A stretch of DNA of 64,000 nucleotides from JACDBE01 sp963714055 (GTDB lineage: Bacteria > Actinomycetota > Acidimicrobiia > Spongiisociales > UBA5794). A model generated the notes under the pieces. That model searched no databases. It had not been told where the DNA came from and saw nothing but the letters and a program-made list of their open reading frames with translations. Of the stretch, positions 8,301-17,750 are shown piece by piece. How positions within the stretch are numbered: the first letter of the stretch is position 1; the number at the start of each line of letters is the position of its first letter. The position numbers and the translations under genes were made by a program. Location of the stretch: positions 558,001 to 622,000 of the forward strand of contig OY970227.1 of assembly GCA_963714055.1 (NCBI GenBank), read 5' to 3'.

Positions 8301-11000
8301 GAGCAGCCCGCTGCGCCATGCGTCGAGCCGGTACGAACAGGCGTCGAGGTGGGCGACGAACCCGCGCTCCAGCGCCGCCGCGGTAGCGCCGGCGAGGCGG
8401 TCGACGGCGGCCAGCTGGTGGCCGAGGTAGGCATCGAGCGGTTCGAGTACCCCCGGGATGTACTCGCCGAGGAGCAGGTCCGGGTCGCCGGTGATCGCCT
8501 CATCGACCCGGTAGAGGAACTGCCAGCGGCTTCCCGAGTCGGCTTCCGGCTCGTCGACGTGGATGAAACGGGGTTCGATGCGGACGGCGGCGATCTCATC
8601 GGGATCGACGGCGTCGCTGCTCGCCACGAGGTCGATGCTGGTGTCGACGAAGCCGAGGTCGAGCGCATGGCGCATCGTGAGGTACAGCAGCTCGGCCGGC
8701 GGCCGGCCGTCGTCGAACCCTTCCTGCCTCCGGAGCGCGTCGTGCGAGGTCCGAGCAGCCTGGGCGAGCCATTCGAGGTAGTTGAGGCCATCGGCCCGGT
8801 GCACCCCGAGGCGGGCGGTCTCCGACAGCGGCGCCGGCTCCACCAGGTCGCCGCCCAGCAGGTTGGCGCCGACGAGGAAGAACTTGTCCAGGATCGCCGG
8901 GTACAGCCCCTCCTCGGGCACGGCGATCCCCAGGTCGGCGAGGACCTGGAGCCCGCCCTCGACGTACTCCCGGGCGACCTCGTAGGCGTCGACGTGGAAG
9001 GAGAAGGGCGAGTAGGAGAGCCGGTTGTACAGCTCGTCGAAGGACTCCGCATAGCGCTGGTAGAACTCGACGGACGTCGGGTGGAGGCCGACGACGTCGA
9101 GCAGGCTCTGCTGGGGGTCGTCGGTGGCCATCCCCACATGGGCGACCTGTTCGGCGAGGCCGCTCCAGAGCTCGGCGGCGGCGTCGACGAGACCCTGCAG
9201 CCCGGCGAGGAACGGCACATCCCCATTCCGGTCGCCTTCCTTCGGGATCCCCCACCGCATCCGCGACAGGGCTGAGGTGGGGAGGATCCCGTAGGGCTGG
9301 CGCCCGATGCGGATCGCCGGGGCGAGGCCGGTGCCGAGGACGAAGCGGTTGAAGAAGGCCCGGGTCCGGTCGATGGTGTCCTCGGCGACGAGCGGCGCCA
9401 GCATGTGCTCGAGGTAGTAACCGAGCGTCGCCGGCCACAGGGCGATGTTCATCGCCCGGGCATCGGCCAGGTCCTTCCCGAAGTAGTGCGGCGACCGTTT
9501 CAGGATCTCCCGGTCGACGCCGAGGAGGCCCGCCAGCCACCGGCCGTCGCCGCGGAGGTGCCAGGCGGCCGGGTCGTCGGTCGGGTCCTGAACGAAGAAG
9601 TGGTCGTACGCCTCGTCGGGATCCTCCCACCACGTGTAGCCCGAGGTCGCCCGATCGGTGTTGTTCGTCGGTCGGCCCTGGGGGAGGAGACTGAAGCCCT
9701 TGCGGCTGGCTTGGTGGTGGGTGATCAGGGTCTCCAGCTCGTCGGCTCCGTCGGCGGCGTCGGCGGCCAGCCGGGTCCCGAGGACGAACAGCCGATCGAA
9801 GCCGTTGGACGCCTGGGCGTCGGTGAGGTCGACCCGGAACCCCATGCCGACGTCCACCGCCCGGTCGAAGTCGACGGTCCAGGCCATGGCGTCGGGTATG
9901 GCGAGGTCGGGCCCGTCCGGGGCGAGGGCGTCGGCTGGGTCCTGGGTGGGGTCGGGCCCCACCTGGAGCTCGGCGGGGATGCGCTTCCCCACGTCGACCA
10001 GGCTGGGGTCACGGCCGGAGAACCCCATCAACACGAACCGCTCGGGGAGCAGCCACGCCCTCGCCGCCTGCGACCAGGTCAGCTGCCTGGTCGTGATCGC
10101 GTCGTCGCCGGGGAGATCGAGGTAGGCGACGAGCACGTTCAGGTCGGCGGTTCGTTTCACCGCGGTGTCGTGGAAGTTCGTCGGCGCCAGCGTGGCCACC
10201 ACTTCGGCGGCTCTCGCCGAACCGAGGGCGGCGTCCAGATCGGCCCTGGCGACGGCGGCGTCCCCGGCGCCCGCCTGCCACGAGGCCGCCCAGTACCCGG
10301 AGATGGCCGGCTTCTCGCCATCGGGAACCGGCTGGTCGGGGACGATCACCAGGACGTGGTCGCCGTCGGCGCGTACCGGCTCCTCGCCGGGGTTGAGCGG
10401 GGCGAATTGGTCGAGCAGCCATCGGGCCCGCCCGGTCCCGTGGCTCCTGGCCAGCGACGCCCAGGCTGCCCGTCGCTCGGCGTCGACGCCGCCTGCCCGC
10501 CAGATGTTGATCCAGTAGAGCGTCGTGTTGGTCCGCTCGGCCTCGGCGACGACGGGGTCGAAGGTGTCGATGATCACGTCGTCCGGGAAGACGCGCACCC
10601 AGAGCTGGCGGGAGCCGTTGTCGGCGGTGCCGAACCGAGTCTCGATCCGGAACGGGAAGAGGAGGAACGGGTGGGAGTCGGGAACCCCCTCTATGGCGAC
10701 CGTTGGATCGGTGAAGGGCTCGAACTGCTCGTCGAGGGCGCGCTCGCGCTCGGCGGCGGCCTCCAGCCCGGCCCTGAGGGTCTCGACGACCGTCGCCATG
10801 CCCGACAGCTCCGTGGTGCGGGCCTCGATCTCGATCCGGAGATCCGAGCCGCTCGCCTCGTTGGCACCGCGTCGCAGCGACGCCACCCGGCGTTCGAGCC
10901 GCTTCCTCGCCTCGACGGCCAGGCGGAGCCGGGAGCGGATGGCGGAGAGGTCGGCGCGTGCCTGGCGGAGGGCGACCCGGGTGTCGTCGTACCCGTTCAT
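5364..11000 (-). CDS. 1878-aa giant protein with N-terminal coiled coil, function unknown
   Basis: The ATG at 11000 overlaps the preceding stop as ATGA, so it is preferred over starts further upstream in the same frame. Residues about 5-100 are Arg/Glu/Ala-rich heptads predicted to form a coiled coil. A folded section begins near PFLLFPFRIETRFG. A conserved-looking stretch near residues 555-585 reads GLAPAIRIGRQPYGILPTSA. Near the C-terminus is DLTGSWRWDDLVDTLHDTLD. No signal peptide, membrane helix or catalytic motif is recognised. The frame is intact over 5.6 kb. It is the largest member of the five-gene operon and may be its structural core (inference). Confidence 0.88.
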   Translation of the reverse strand: MNGYDDTRVALRQARADLSAIRSRLRLAVEARKRLERRVASLRRGANEASGSDLRIEIEARTTELSGMATVVETLRAGLEAAAERERALDEQFEPFTDPTVAIEGVPDSHPFLLFPFRIETRFGTADNGSRQLWVRVFPDDVIIDTFDPVVAEAERTNTTLYWINIWRAGGVDAERRAAWASLARSHGTGRARWLLDQFAPLNPGEEPVRADGDHVLVIVPDQPVPDGEKPAISGYWAASWQAGAGDAAVARADLDAALGSARAAEVVATLAPTNFHDTAVKRTADLNVLVAYLDLPGDDAITTRQLTWSQAARAWLLPERFVLMGFSGRDPSLVDVGKRIPAELQVGPDPTQDPADALAPDGPDLAIPDAMAWTVDFDRAVDVGMGFRVDLTDAQASNGFDRLFVLGTRLAADAADGADELETLITHHQASRKGFSLLPQGRPTNNTDRATSGYTWWEDPDEAYDHFFVQDPTDDPAAWHLRGDGRWLAGLLGVDREILKRSPHYFGKDLADARAMNIALWPATLGYYLEHMLAPLVAEDTIDRTRAFFNRFVLGTGLAPAIRIGRQPYGILPTSALSRMRWGIPKEGDRNGDVPFLAGLQGLVDAAAELWSGLAEQVAHVGMATDDPQQSLLDVVGLHPTSVEFYQRYAESFDELYNRLSYSPFSFHVDAYEVAREYVEGGLQVLADLGIAVPEEGLYPAILDKFFLVGANLLGGDLVEPAPLSETARLGVHRADGLNYLEWLAQAARTSHDALRRQEGFDDGRPPAELLYLTMRHALDLGFVDTSIDLVASSDAVDPDEIAAVRIEPRFIHVDEPEADSGSRWQFLYRVDEAITGDPDLLLGEYIPGVLEPLDAYLGHQLAAVDRLAGATAAALERGFVAHLDACSYRLDAWRSGLLGARLAAMRGDADGDVDGDEPDVIGRRGILIGGYGWLEDVRPKPATRTPVELDEELAAIFGVPGDPPLMGDSTNMGHIHAPSLDHAVTAAILRNGYIANATPDNPQALAVNLSSERVRTAMRMVEGIRNGQSLGALLGYQLERSLHDSDDLFLDRLVFELRGAFPLAGNRIAGTATGDGDVPISAIEARNVVDGLALVEHFDTAGVSTTYPYDLPGLPPLSDLAAATPLSPAELGAVIDAKIDAIRGMNDAVADLATAEGVYQVVKGNYDRASGTLEAFSKGHYPPTPDVAATPRSGRALTHRIALHLAAGLDPTDPVNTTPRSRGEPALNTWLAGLLPPMDSVFAAVDHTDPVTGAEGTETLSMADLGLLPIDLFSMLGAATDRETPGLDELLIHEARRARPDLRDDTGFRPGYRPVVSTGFTVFEVAPVVRALRGLVLGSRPLRATDLMLANEASAGADASTTVRDDKVAAVLSTLTADTTQLRALASTLGAAVGEGVDEAVAEAAAVADLDQWTADYAEAVHRLRLFGFPAVDLTLAIDRARPHVASLAAAVDALVARWEDKLQRFDDIVADYADLPLGTADDERFALLIRAGRAVSTSVVAPLPATPDDMLLHVQTLRGDLAAALADLGTLLDGSTHLGDMYSAARSFAPGVPLFDQEPWDVDGYPVAMLSIARDLLRATTSAVADIDSRLAAAQAHLDELPAVEPARQPDLVVAAARALLGDSFIVLPEFTPAASQLAELENAWDDRLAILAHLQSGPDGTPFPVDDWLHQLARVRAKVGHAETAALLGEALGVAKELDFTALQFPYRENDVWLGGPFPETMPSTGEPFRLDADHLLYTAHMAPGAEIDPSSPGATYCGILLDEWVEIIPGAEETTGLAFHFDRPSSEAPQALLLVTPPDLTGSWRWDDLVDTLHDTLDAARLRAVEPGQIDGSTMAPFLPALLSSVTVYPITSALNYGFNNDLPYLLMEADFE

Positions 11001-14000
11001 GGCTCGGGCTGGTCCGGGAGCAGCTCGGAGGCGTGCACCGCCATGAGCACCGGGGTCTGCAGGGCGATGTAGGCGAGCTCGGCGGCGCTGACGTCCGCGT
11101 CCAGGGGGACCTGACGGTCGCTCTCCCACTGCTCGTGTTTCTCCTCGACCTCGGGCTCCGTCGGCTCGACCAGGGTGTGGTTCGGGATCTCGGCCACCGT
11201 CACCAGCATCCCGTCGGCGACACCGGGCACCACGTCCGGCCAGGCCAGGTCGTTGTAGACGTTGAGGTCGCCTTCGCGCCCCGTGTCGAACCCGAAGCGG
11301 GCGTCGCCGGGGACCTCTTCGATGCGGAAGAACCAGCCCGGCTTGTCGTCGACGGTGTCATCACCCCGGGCTTCGACCGCGGTGAGGTCGAATCCGAAGA
11401 AGTAGATGTCGGGCGGCACCCGTGCCTCGTAGAGCGGCATGAGGATCTCCGACTCCTCGTCGAGCCGGCGCTCCAGCGCCTTGTCCGGTGTCGGATCGGT
11501 GTCGCTCACCGGTTGCCAGCGCGCCCGTTGCGCCGACACGACCGTGTTCGGGTACTTCTTGAGCAGCTCGCCGCGGATCACGAGGACCAGTTCCTCCTCG
11601 TTCTCACGTCCCGCCTCGCGGTGGTCGTGGTCGCCCAGGTCCGAGGTCCGCGACCAGAGATGGATGGGCGGGATGTCCTTCAACGCCTCCCGGGCCGCCT
11701 CCGGGTCGGGCTCGGTGATCAGTTGGGTCCTCACGTCCCAGAACTGGCGGAAGTAGCTGCCCCGCTGGTCGGTCGGGTACTCGCGCCACAGGAGCTCGCG
11801 GGCGAACTCGTGGTTGATCCCGACCATGTACGACTCGATGAACCGCTGGTTGGTCTCCAGCAGGGTCACGCTGTTCGGCTCGACGAGGTGCAGGTTGGGG
11901 ACGAACCCGTCGACCGACATGTCGACGAGCGGCCGGTACATCGGGATGTCGAGCTCGGGGTACGCCATCGCCTCGACGAACCGCTCGCCGATCGCCTCGA
12001 CGACCCGGGGCGGCAGGGTGATCCCGTTGAAGACGCTCGCCGGCACCGTCTTCAGCGGGTCGGTCTTCGTTGTCAGGTCGGTGGCGACGGCGTCGAGGTC
12101 GAGCGGCGTGAGCACCGGCCTCTGTCCTGCCGCCTCGCTCACCTCGGTGAGGGTGTAGTCGTCGCGCAGCGCCTTCTTGAACCGGATCGAGACCGGGTTG
12201 TCCGCTCCGGTGGGCGCCTCCGGCTCGACCGGGTGCGGTCCCAGCAGCGAGATCGGCGTGACCAGGCCGAACCCGGCGTGTCCCGGTAACTGATCGACCG
12301 ACTCGGGGGTCTGGCCCTCCTCCCCGATGGACTCGGCGGCGTCGAGCCGGGCGAAGGCGCCCCGCAGGGCGAGGACGAGGAGGAGCAGCCCGACGATCAC
12401 GACGGCGGCGACGACCACGGCGACGGTGGCGAAGTCGCTGAGCACCAGAACCAGCACGAGCAGGGCGAGCAACACGACGAGTGCAAGTGCGCCGAGCCAT
12501 CCGAGGCGGCGGAGCAGACGCGCCAGGCCACCCAGCAACCCGCCGGGGGCGATGCCGGCGGCGACGTCGTCCGGCGTCGCCACCTCGGGCACCGGCTTCT
12601 CCGGCGCGGTCACGATCTCGCCCCGGTTCACCCGCTCGACGATCTCCGCCATGGGTCGCACCCCGCCGAGGGCGAAGCCGGCCGCCAGCCTTCCCCGTGG
12701 CCGCAGCGTCCGCCGGGTCGTCGTTGAGACCAGTGCCGCTCCGACCGGGCTGGTGGCGACACGGTGCGAGATGGTGATGCCGTCGCTCACCACCCGGCGG
12801 TGGATCGGGGCGTGCAGGGTCAGCGCGTCGGCGGGACTCGCCGCCCCGGCGAGCTCGCGGTGCCACTTCAGCGATGTCCGGGAGGCCAGCTGCGCCTGAC
12901 GGATCCGACGGTTCGCCTCGAGCACGGCGCCGATCTGATCCCAGGCGGCGTCCATGTACGCCTCCTGGTTGTCCTGGATCACCGTGGTGCCGAACCCGGC
13001 GGCAGTGCGCCACCTCGGGTCGAGGTTGAGGTCGTGGAGCCAGTTCAGGCGGTCGTCGCGCGGGGTGCCGTCCCGCTCTGTGAGCAACCGCTCGGTGAGC
13101 GCGTGCCACCGGCCGTAGATCGGGGGCACCACCACGGGATCCGGGTCGACGTTCACCTCGTCGCTGAGATCGGGCGAGGTGTTCGCCGTCGCCCCCTGGT
13201 CGGCGTAGCTGTCTGGCAGGTTCAGGAAGGCGGCGAGCTGCTGCTGGAACTCATGGGGAAAGGGCTCGGCCCACTGGTCGAAGCGGTGATACTCGTCTTC
13301 TTCGGCCGGCGGCAGCGTCTCCAACGGCGCCCGGAGGGCACCGCCGAAGCGCAACACCCCGTCGCCGTCGGGGCCGGAGATGCCGTCGAGGTTCGGGGCC
13401 GGATCGGCGACGTCGACGTCACGGGCGCCGACCCGGCTGTCGACGATCCTCGGCTCGAGGATGCGCACCAGCTCCTCGAAGTCGCCCCGGGTGCCGGTGT
13501 GGAAGTACCACCGGTGGTAGACGGGCACGTGGGTGGGCGACGGCTTCGCCGCGTAGGTCCCCCAGGACGACGATGTCGCCTCGAGGCCGTTGGCCGGGTC
13601 TGCCATGATCGGTCCGGGGTCGAGCCCGAGCCCGGCGAGCCGTCCGCTCTCGAAAGCCGGGATGACGAAGGCGTGGTAGGCCGTCGACGGGGCGAGCTTC
13701 CTCGGGCAGAGGAGCCGGGAGTAGGCCAGGTCGGGGTTGGCGGCGAGGCTGGCCGAGGCGGCGGCGACGACCGCGGCGGTGTCTGTGGACACCACATCGG
13801 TCGGTGACAGTGCCTCGTTGAAGTGGACATGGGCCCAGGCCCACAGCTCGGAGGCCGGTGGGGCGACGTCAGCGAGGTCGACGAGCATCTCGATGTGGGC
13901 GAGCGGTCTGCCCGACACCACGCCGCCTTCCCGGAACTCCTCTTCGGTGAGGGCGATCAGCGCCAACCACGGCGACAGCCGGCGACCGACCGGAGCTGCC

Positions 14001-14323
14001 GGCGTATATCGCCACGGCAGGTCCTCGTCGTAGAACTCGATCGCCGGGAGGTAGTTCGGCTCGAAGTTCGTGGTCCAGTGCTGCGGTTCCACCCGGGAGA
14101 TGGCGGTGGCGTCGAGTCCGACGATGTCGCCCGGCCCGTACAGCTCGACGTGCTGCTGGGCGCTCTCGGTCGGCGCCCCGCCGTCGCGTCCGACGCCCTC
14201 GATGGTGACCTCGACGTCGATCCCGGCCCGCGTCGTTCCTATGGAGCCTCCGGCGCCGATCCGGTTGGCGATACCCCGTCGCAGCCATGGCAGGAACGTG
14301 TAGGTCCCGATCGGGTCGGTCAT
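10997..14323 (-). CDS. 1108-aa protein with internal membrane hairpin, function unknown
   Basis: The ATG at 14323 overlaps the DUF6603 stop as ATGA, and its own stop overlaps the next start as ATGA. The N-terminus begins TYTFLPWLRRGIANRIGAG and continues as a large soluble region with HFNEAL, SRLLCPRKLAPSTAYHAF and PVYHRWYFHTGTRGDFEEL. Around residues 600-650 two very hydrophobic helices are joined by a short turn (ALVVLLALLVLVLVL, then VVVAAVVIVGLLLLVLAL). A further soluble region of about 450 residues follows. There is no signal peptide. The hairpin would tether both soluble halves on the same membrane face. No known family was recognised. Confidence 0.87.
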   Translation of the reverse strand: MTDPIGTYTFLPWLRRGIANRIGAGGSIGTTRAGIDVEVTIEGVGRDGGAPTESAQQHVELYGPGDIVGLDATAISRVEPQHWTTNFEPNYLPAIEFYDEDLPWRYTPAAPVGRRLSPWLALIALTEEEFREGGVVSGRPLAHIEMLVDLADVAPPASELWAWAHVHFNEALSPTDVVSTDTAAVVAAASASLAANPDLAYSRLLCPRKLAPSTAYHAFVIPAFESGRLAGLGLDPGPIMADPANGLEATSSSWGTYAAKPSPTHVPVYHRWYFHTGTRGDFEELVRILEPRIVDSRVGARDVDVADPAPNLDGISGPDGDGVLRFGGALRAPLETLPPAEEDEYHRFDQWAEPFPHEFQQQLAAFLNLPDSYADQGATANTSPDLSDEVNVDPDPVVVPPIYGRWHALTERLLTERDGTPRDDRLNWLHDLNLDPRWRTAAGFGTTVIQDNQEAYMDAAWDQIGAVLEANRRIRQAQLASRTSLKWHRELAGAASPADALTLHAPIHRRVVSDGITISHRVATSPVGAALVSTTTRRTLRPRGRLAAGFALGGVRPMAEIVERVNRGEIVTAPEKPVPEVATPDDVAAGIAPGGLLGGLARLLRRLGWLGALALVVLLALLVLVLVLSDFATVAVVVAAVVIVGLLLLVLALRGAFARLDAAESIGEEGQTPESVDQLPGHAGFGLVTPISLLGPHPVEPEAPTGADNPVSIRFKKALRDDYTLTEVSEAAGQRPVLTPLDLDAVATDLTTKTDPLKTVPASVFNGITLPPRVVEAIGERFVEAMAYPELDIPMYRPLVDMSVDGFVPNLHLVEPNSVTLLETNQRFIESYMVGINHEFARELLWREYPTDQRGSYFRQFWDVRTQLITEPDPEAAREALKDIPPIHLWSRTSDLGDHDHREAGRENEEELVLVIRGELLKKYPNTVVSAQRARWQPVSDTDPTPDKALERRLDEESEILMPLYEARVPPDIYFFGFDLTAVEARGDDTVDDKPGWFFRIEEVPGDARFGFDTGREGDLNVYNDLAWPDVVPGVADGMLVTVAEIPNHTLVEPTEPEVEEKHEQWESDRQVPLDADVSAAELAYIALQTPVLMAVHASELLPDQPEP

Positions 14324-17300
14324 GCCATCACCTGGAGCTCCGAGGCCGGGACCACATGGATGGCGTCCACGAGGGCGGGATCCGCGCTCACCGCCTGGCG
14401 GACGAAGTCCTCGGCCTTGGCCTTGCTGGTGAAGCGGGCGGCCTCGTCGACGATCGTGTTGTTCATGCTGCTGGCGACGGCATAGGTGGCGGCGCCGACG
14501 GTGACCCGGCTGTCGAACGGGTCGAGGGTGAGGGCCGTCGCCGCGCTCAGCGGCGAGCGGGCGGCGGCGTTCCCGCGGAGGAAGTGGGTGAAGGCGAGCA
14601 GGCCGATGTTGAAGAACCTCTGGACGTGCTCCTTGAAGTTCGAGTCGATGATGATCAGCTCGTGGAACACGATCCGCTTGACCGCGTGAGACGTGGTGAC
14701 GTCGTCGCCGGCGACCCCGACGAGGATCCCGGCGTCCTGGTCCTCGAAGGCCGGGGCCGACAACTTGGCGCTGTCGGCGATGTCCTGGAACTGGGCGGTG
14801 GCGAACGGCTCGGCGGCATCGGCGAGTCGCTCCAGGTCGGGGTCGTCGACCCGCAGCGTGGCACGCTCGATGTCGCTGACCGGCTGGTTGCCGATCTTGT
14901 CGAGCTGGAGGTCGAGCGGCATCGCCCGCTGGGAGACCATCAGGGTGCCCACCGGGTGCAGGACCAGCTCGGTGGACCCCTCGATGGTGCGCAGGGCGAC
15001 CGAGAGGTGGCTCCCGGTGGGGACGACGGCCGTCCAGTTGTCCCGTTTCAACAGCTCGTCGCGCAGGATGGGGAGGGCGGGGATCGCCGGTAGCACGGTG
15101 TTGGCGTCTTCGCCCCATCCGTGGCTGAACGGGACGTCGATGTCGAAGAAGAGCAGCGAGATCGAGCCCTCGCCCTCGATGTACCACGGTGAGGTCCCCT
15201 CGAACTCGCCCCGGATCCTGACGCTGTAGAGGCCGATGCCGAAGACCTTGACCGACAGCGACGCCGAGAACGAGATGATGAAGGCGAACGGCGAGAACTG
15301 GAACAGGGCGTCGAAGGCGATGTGGCCCTCGAGGCTGAACTCATCGAGGCCGAAGAAGAGCTCGGCGCTGGCGCCGAACTGAGCCGTGTTCGAGGTGACG
15401 CGAAGTAGCCCTCGACCCGCACCGTGGCGAACGACTCGTTGAGGAGGCTCACGCTCACCCGGCTGCGGGGTCGGGAAGGGCAGGGGTGGCGGGGAGAAGG
15501 AAGGGTGGAAGCCGCCCACGCTCACCACGAAGTTGGCGTCGGCGCCCCAGCCGATGAGCAGCCCCATGTCGCCGCCGATGGTGATGAACAGCACCCGGGA
15601 CTCGTAGAGGCTGGCGAAGAACCAGATGCGATCCTTGTCGACCTCGTAGGCACCGATGAAGTTCACCTGGAGGACGAGGAGGGCGGCGTCCTCGTCGGGC
15701 AGGGCGACCTTGAGGATCCCCAAGATGATGATGTTTCCCGGCGGGACCTCGATGACGATGCCCAGCGAGGCCGACACCAGGGTCGGTGTCCCCCACCCCA
15801 GCTTGGCCATCAGCCCGATGAGGAACGTGTCCTCCTCGGCGGGGAAGAACCGCCGCATGTCGCTGATGATCTGCGGGGCGTTGGCGATGACGTCGGTCGG
15901 GAACATGACGCTCTCGATCGACCCGTCGCGGACCCCGAGGGCGAGCTGCTCCACGTCGGCGGTTCGGTTGAGGCCGAGGAGCCCGCCGACGCCGATCAGC
16001 GTGAACCCGAAGCCGAGCTGGAGCGGGACCCCGAACTCGGCGGTGACGACGATGAGGAGGGAGAACCCTTCGCTGCCGTCGGGCATCCGGGTGGAGATGA
16101 TGCCGATGGCACTGAGTGAGAGGAACCCGGAGAAGACCAGCTCGATGGCGCCGGCGTACTCCCCCTTGTCGACGTCGATGTAGAGGTAGCCGCCTCCCTT
16201 GATCACCCCGATGTCGATGGACAGACCGACACCGTTCGGGGGCTTGAAGGCGAGTGAGGCGTCGATGGGGCCGAAGCGGCCGCCGGCACCCTCGGTGAAC
16301 GTGAGGTTCAGCGTCACGCCCATCCGCTCGACGGCCGCCGCCAGGGGGCCGAGGAGACCGGTGAGCGTCGCCGAGAGCTCCAGCGCCACCGCGCCGTCCG
16401 AGTCGAAGGAGAACACGATGAACAGGGTCTCGAACTCGACCGGTCCCAGGCTCTGGTGCATCGGGATGGCGACCTCGAGGCCGCCGGCGGCCTTGATCAC
16501 CAGCCCCTCGGCGCCCCGCCATTCCAGGCCGAGGTCGAAGACGCCGTCGATGTCGAGCCCGGCGAGGAGCGAGGCGAGGAAGCTGTCGGCGCCGGCCGAC
16601 CCGATGGTCAGCTTCAGCCCGGCGATGTCCGAGATGAGCCGGGGCTCGACGCTGACGGGGACCGTGGTGCTCGCCCCCACCTCGAGGGCGGCGCCCACGG
16701 TGACGTTGTCGGCTTCGAGGTGGACCAGGTCGTTGCCCCCGATGATGGTGAATGGGCGAGCGTCCTCGTTGCGGTCGACGAAGAAGAGGACGGCACCGGA
16801 TGCCGCCGCGTTGGATTCGACGGTGATGTCGAACGGGGCCTTGGCGACGGCGGTGATCCCGGCCTCGGCGATGATCGACCCTTCGACGGTCGCCCCCCAC
16901 ACGTCGGTGAGGCCGACACGGCCCTGGAGCGTCTCCCGCAGTGCCGCATCGACGTCGAGCCGAGCGCCCGGGGGGCTCAACGACGAGTCGACGCTCCAGC
17001 GGAACGGGCCCTTCTCCAGGAAGGGGTCGCCGCCGACGCGGCCGAGCTCGACCGCCGACTCCTCGCCGTGGAACGAGGCGAAGACCTGGAAGAGCTCGTA
17101 GGGATCGAACGAAGGGGTCCCCCACCCGAAGGCCGTTGCGAAGTGACCGGCCGGGTCCTCGAACAGGCCCTGGAACCGGTCCAGCCTGATCGCCTTGCGG
17201 ACGTGCGGCCGGCTGAGCACGTCGGACGGGTCGGCATCCACGACCGTCCAGTCGACCAGGCCGAGCAGCTTGAGCAGGAACAGCAGCCGTGGCCGGTCCA

Positions 17301-17730
17301 GCTCGAGCACCGACAGGACGAGGTAGTCGACGATGTCCCTTGCCAGGGTGCCGAGGAGCGTCTCGACCGCCTGTCGCTCGGCGATGTCGGTGATCAGGTT
17401 GGTCTTCGAACCGATGACGTCGACGAGCGCTCGGATGGCATCGAAGAGCTCGATCACCCCGGCGACGAGCTCGGAGATGGCGGATACGAGCTCGGCCTCG
17501 TCTCCGGATGCCACCGCGGCTTCGAGGCGGTCGGCCGCCTCGGTCAACACGGCCCCGGCCTCGCCGAGGGTCGTCCCGGCGGCCTGCACAGAGGGGTCGA
17601 GGGCGATGACCTCGGGCATGCGCAGGCCGAGGGCGTCGGTGTCGAGCTCGGCGGTGAACGACGCCCCTCCGCCGAGGGTGCGGGCGAGCCAGATGGCAAG
17701 CCGGGCGACGGCGATCTCGTCTGTCGGCAC
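14320..17730 (-). CDS. DUF6603-type large beta-rich protein (two compensating frameshifts)
   Basis: The GTG at 17730 has GAGGAGAGG upstream and lies 20 bases after the subtilisin stop. The 1136-residue protein has a helical first 200 residues, then long runs of alternating hydrophobic strands with Gly turns (FGFTLIGVGGLLGLNRTAD, GWGTPTLVSASLGIVIEVPP). I associate this pattern with DUF6603, a family of unknown function. Between about 15409 and 15465 the frame as given reads an Arg-rich segment; the neighbouring frame reads VSVSLLNESFATVRVEGYFA, which fits the family. One extra and one missing base, cancelling out, explain this. The length is probably right but about 17 residues are misread. 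Confidence 0.85.
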   Translation of the reverse strand: MPTDEIAVARLAIWLARTLGGGASFTAELDTDALGLRMPEVIALDPSVQAAGTTLGEAGAVLTEAADRLEAAVASGDEAELVSAISELVAGVIELFDAIRALVDVIGSKTNLITDIAERQAVETLLGTLARDIVDYLVLSVLELDRPRLLFLLKLLGLVDWTVVDADPSDVLSRPHVRKAIRLDRFQGLFEDPAGHFATAFGWGTPSFDPYELFQVFASFHGEESAVELGRVGGDPFLEKGPFRWSVDSSLSPPGARLDVDAALRETLQGRVGLTDVWGATVEGSIIAEAGITAVAKAPFDITVESNAAASGAVLFFVDRNEDARPFTIIGGNDLVHLEADNVTVGAALEVGASTTVPVSVEPRLISDIAGLKLTIGSAGADSFLASLLAGLDIDGVFDLGLEWRGAEGLVIKAAGGLEVAIPMHQSLGPVEFETLFIVFSFDSDGAVALELSATLTGLLGPLAAAVERMGVTLNLTFTEGAGGRFGPIDASLAFKPPNGVGLSIDIGVIKGGGYLYIDVDKGEYAGAIELVFSGFLSLSAIGIISTRMPDGSEGFSLLIVVTAEFGVPLQLGFGFTLIGVGGLLGLNRTADVEQLALGVRDGSIESVMFPTDVIANAPQIISDMRRFFPAEEDTFLIGLMAKLGWGTPTLVSASLGIVIEVPPGNIIILGILKVALPDEDAALLVLQVNFIGAYEVDKDRIWFFASLYESRVLFITIGGDMGLLIGWGADANFVVSVGGFHPSFSPPPLPFPTPQPGEREPPQRVVRHGAGRGLLRVTSNTAQFGASAELFFGLDEFSLEGHIAFDALFQFSPFAFIISFSASLSVKVFGIGLYSVRIRGEFEGTSPWYIEGEGSISLLFFDIDVPFSHGWGEDANTVLPAIPALPILRDELLKRDNWTAVVPTGSHLSVALRTIEGSTELVLHPVGTLMVSQRAMPLDLQLDKIGNQPVSDIERATLRVDDPDLERLADAAEPFATAQFQDIADSAKLSAPAFEDQDAGILVGVAGDDVTTSHAVKRIVFHELIIIDSNFKEHVQRFFNIGLLAFTHFLRGNAAARSPLSAATALTLDPFDSRVTVGAATYAVASSMNNTIVDEAARFTSKAKAEDFVRQAVSADPALVDAIHVVPASELQVMA

Positions 17731-17750
17731 GTACCTCTCCTCGGACCCGC

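Noticed and set aside
5151..9275. A 1374-codon plus-strand open frame, and similar long frames opposite the giant operon
   Set aside because: It mirrors the minus-strand genes, is dominated by Arg/Gly/Asp/Val repeats typical of antisense high-GC frames, and has no domain or ribosome site.
14324..15187. Upstream extension of the 1108-aa protein to 1396 residues
   Set aside because: The extension lies inside the DUF6603-type gene in another frame and is Arg/Pro-rich; the ATGA overlap at 14320-14323 marks the true start.
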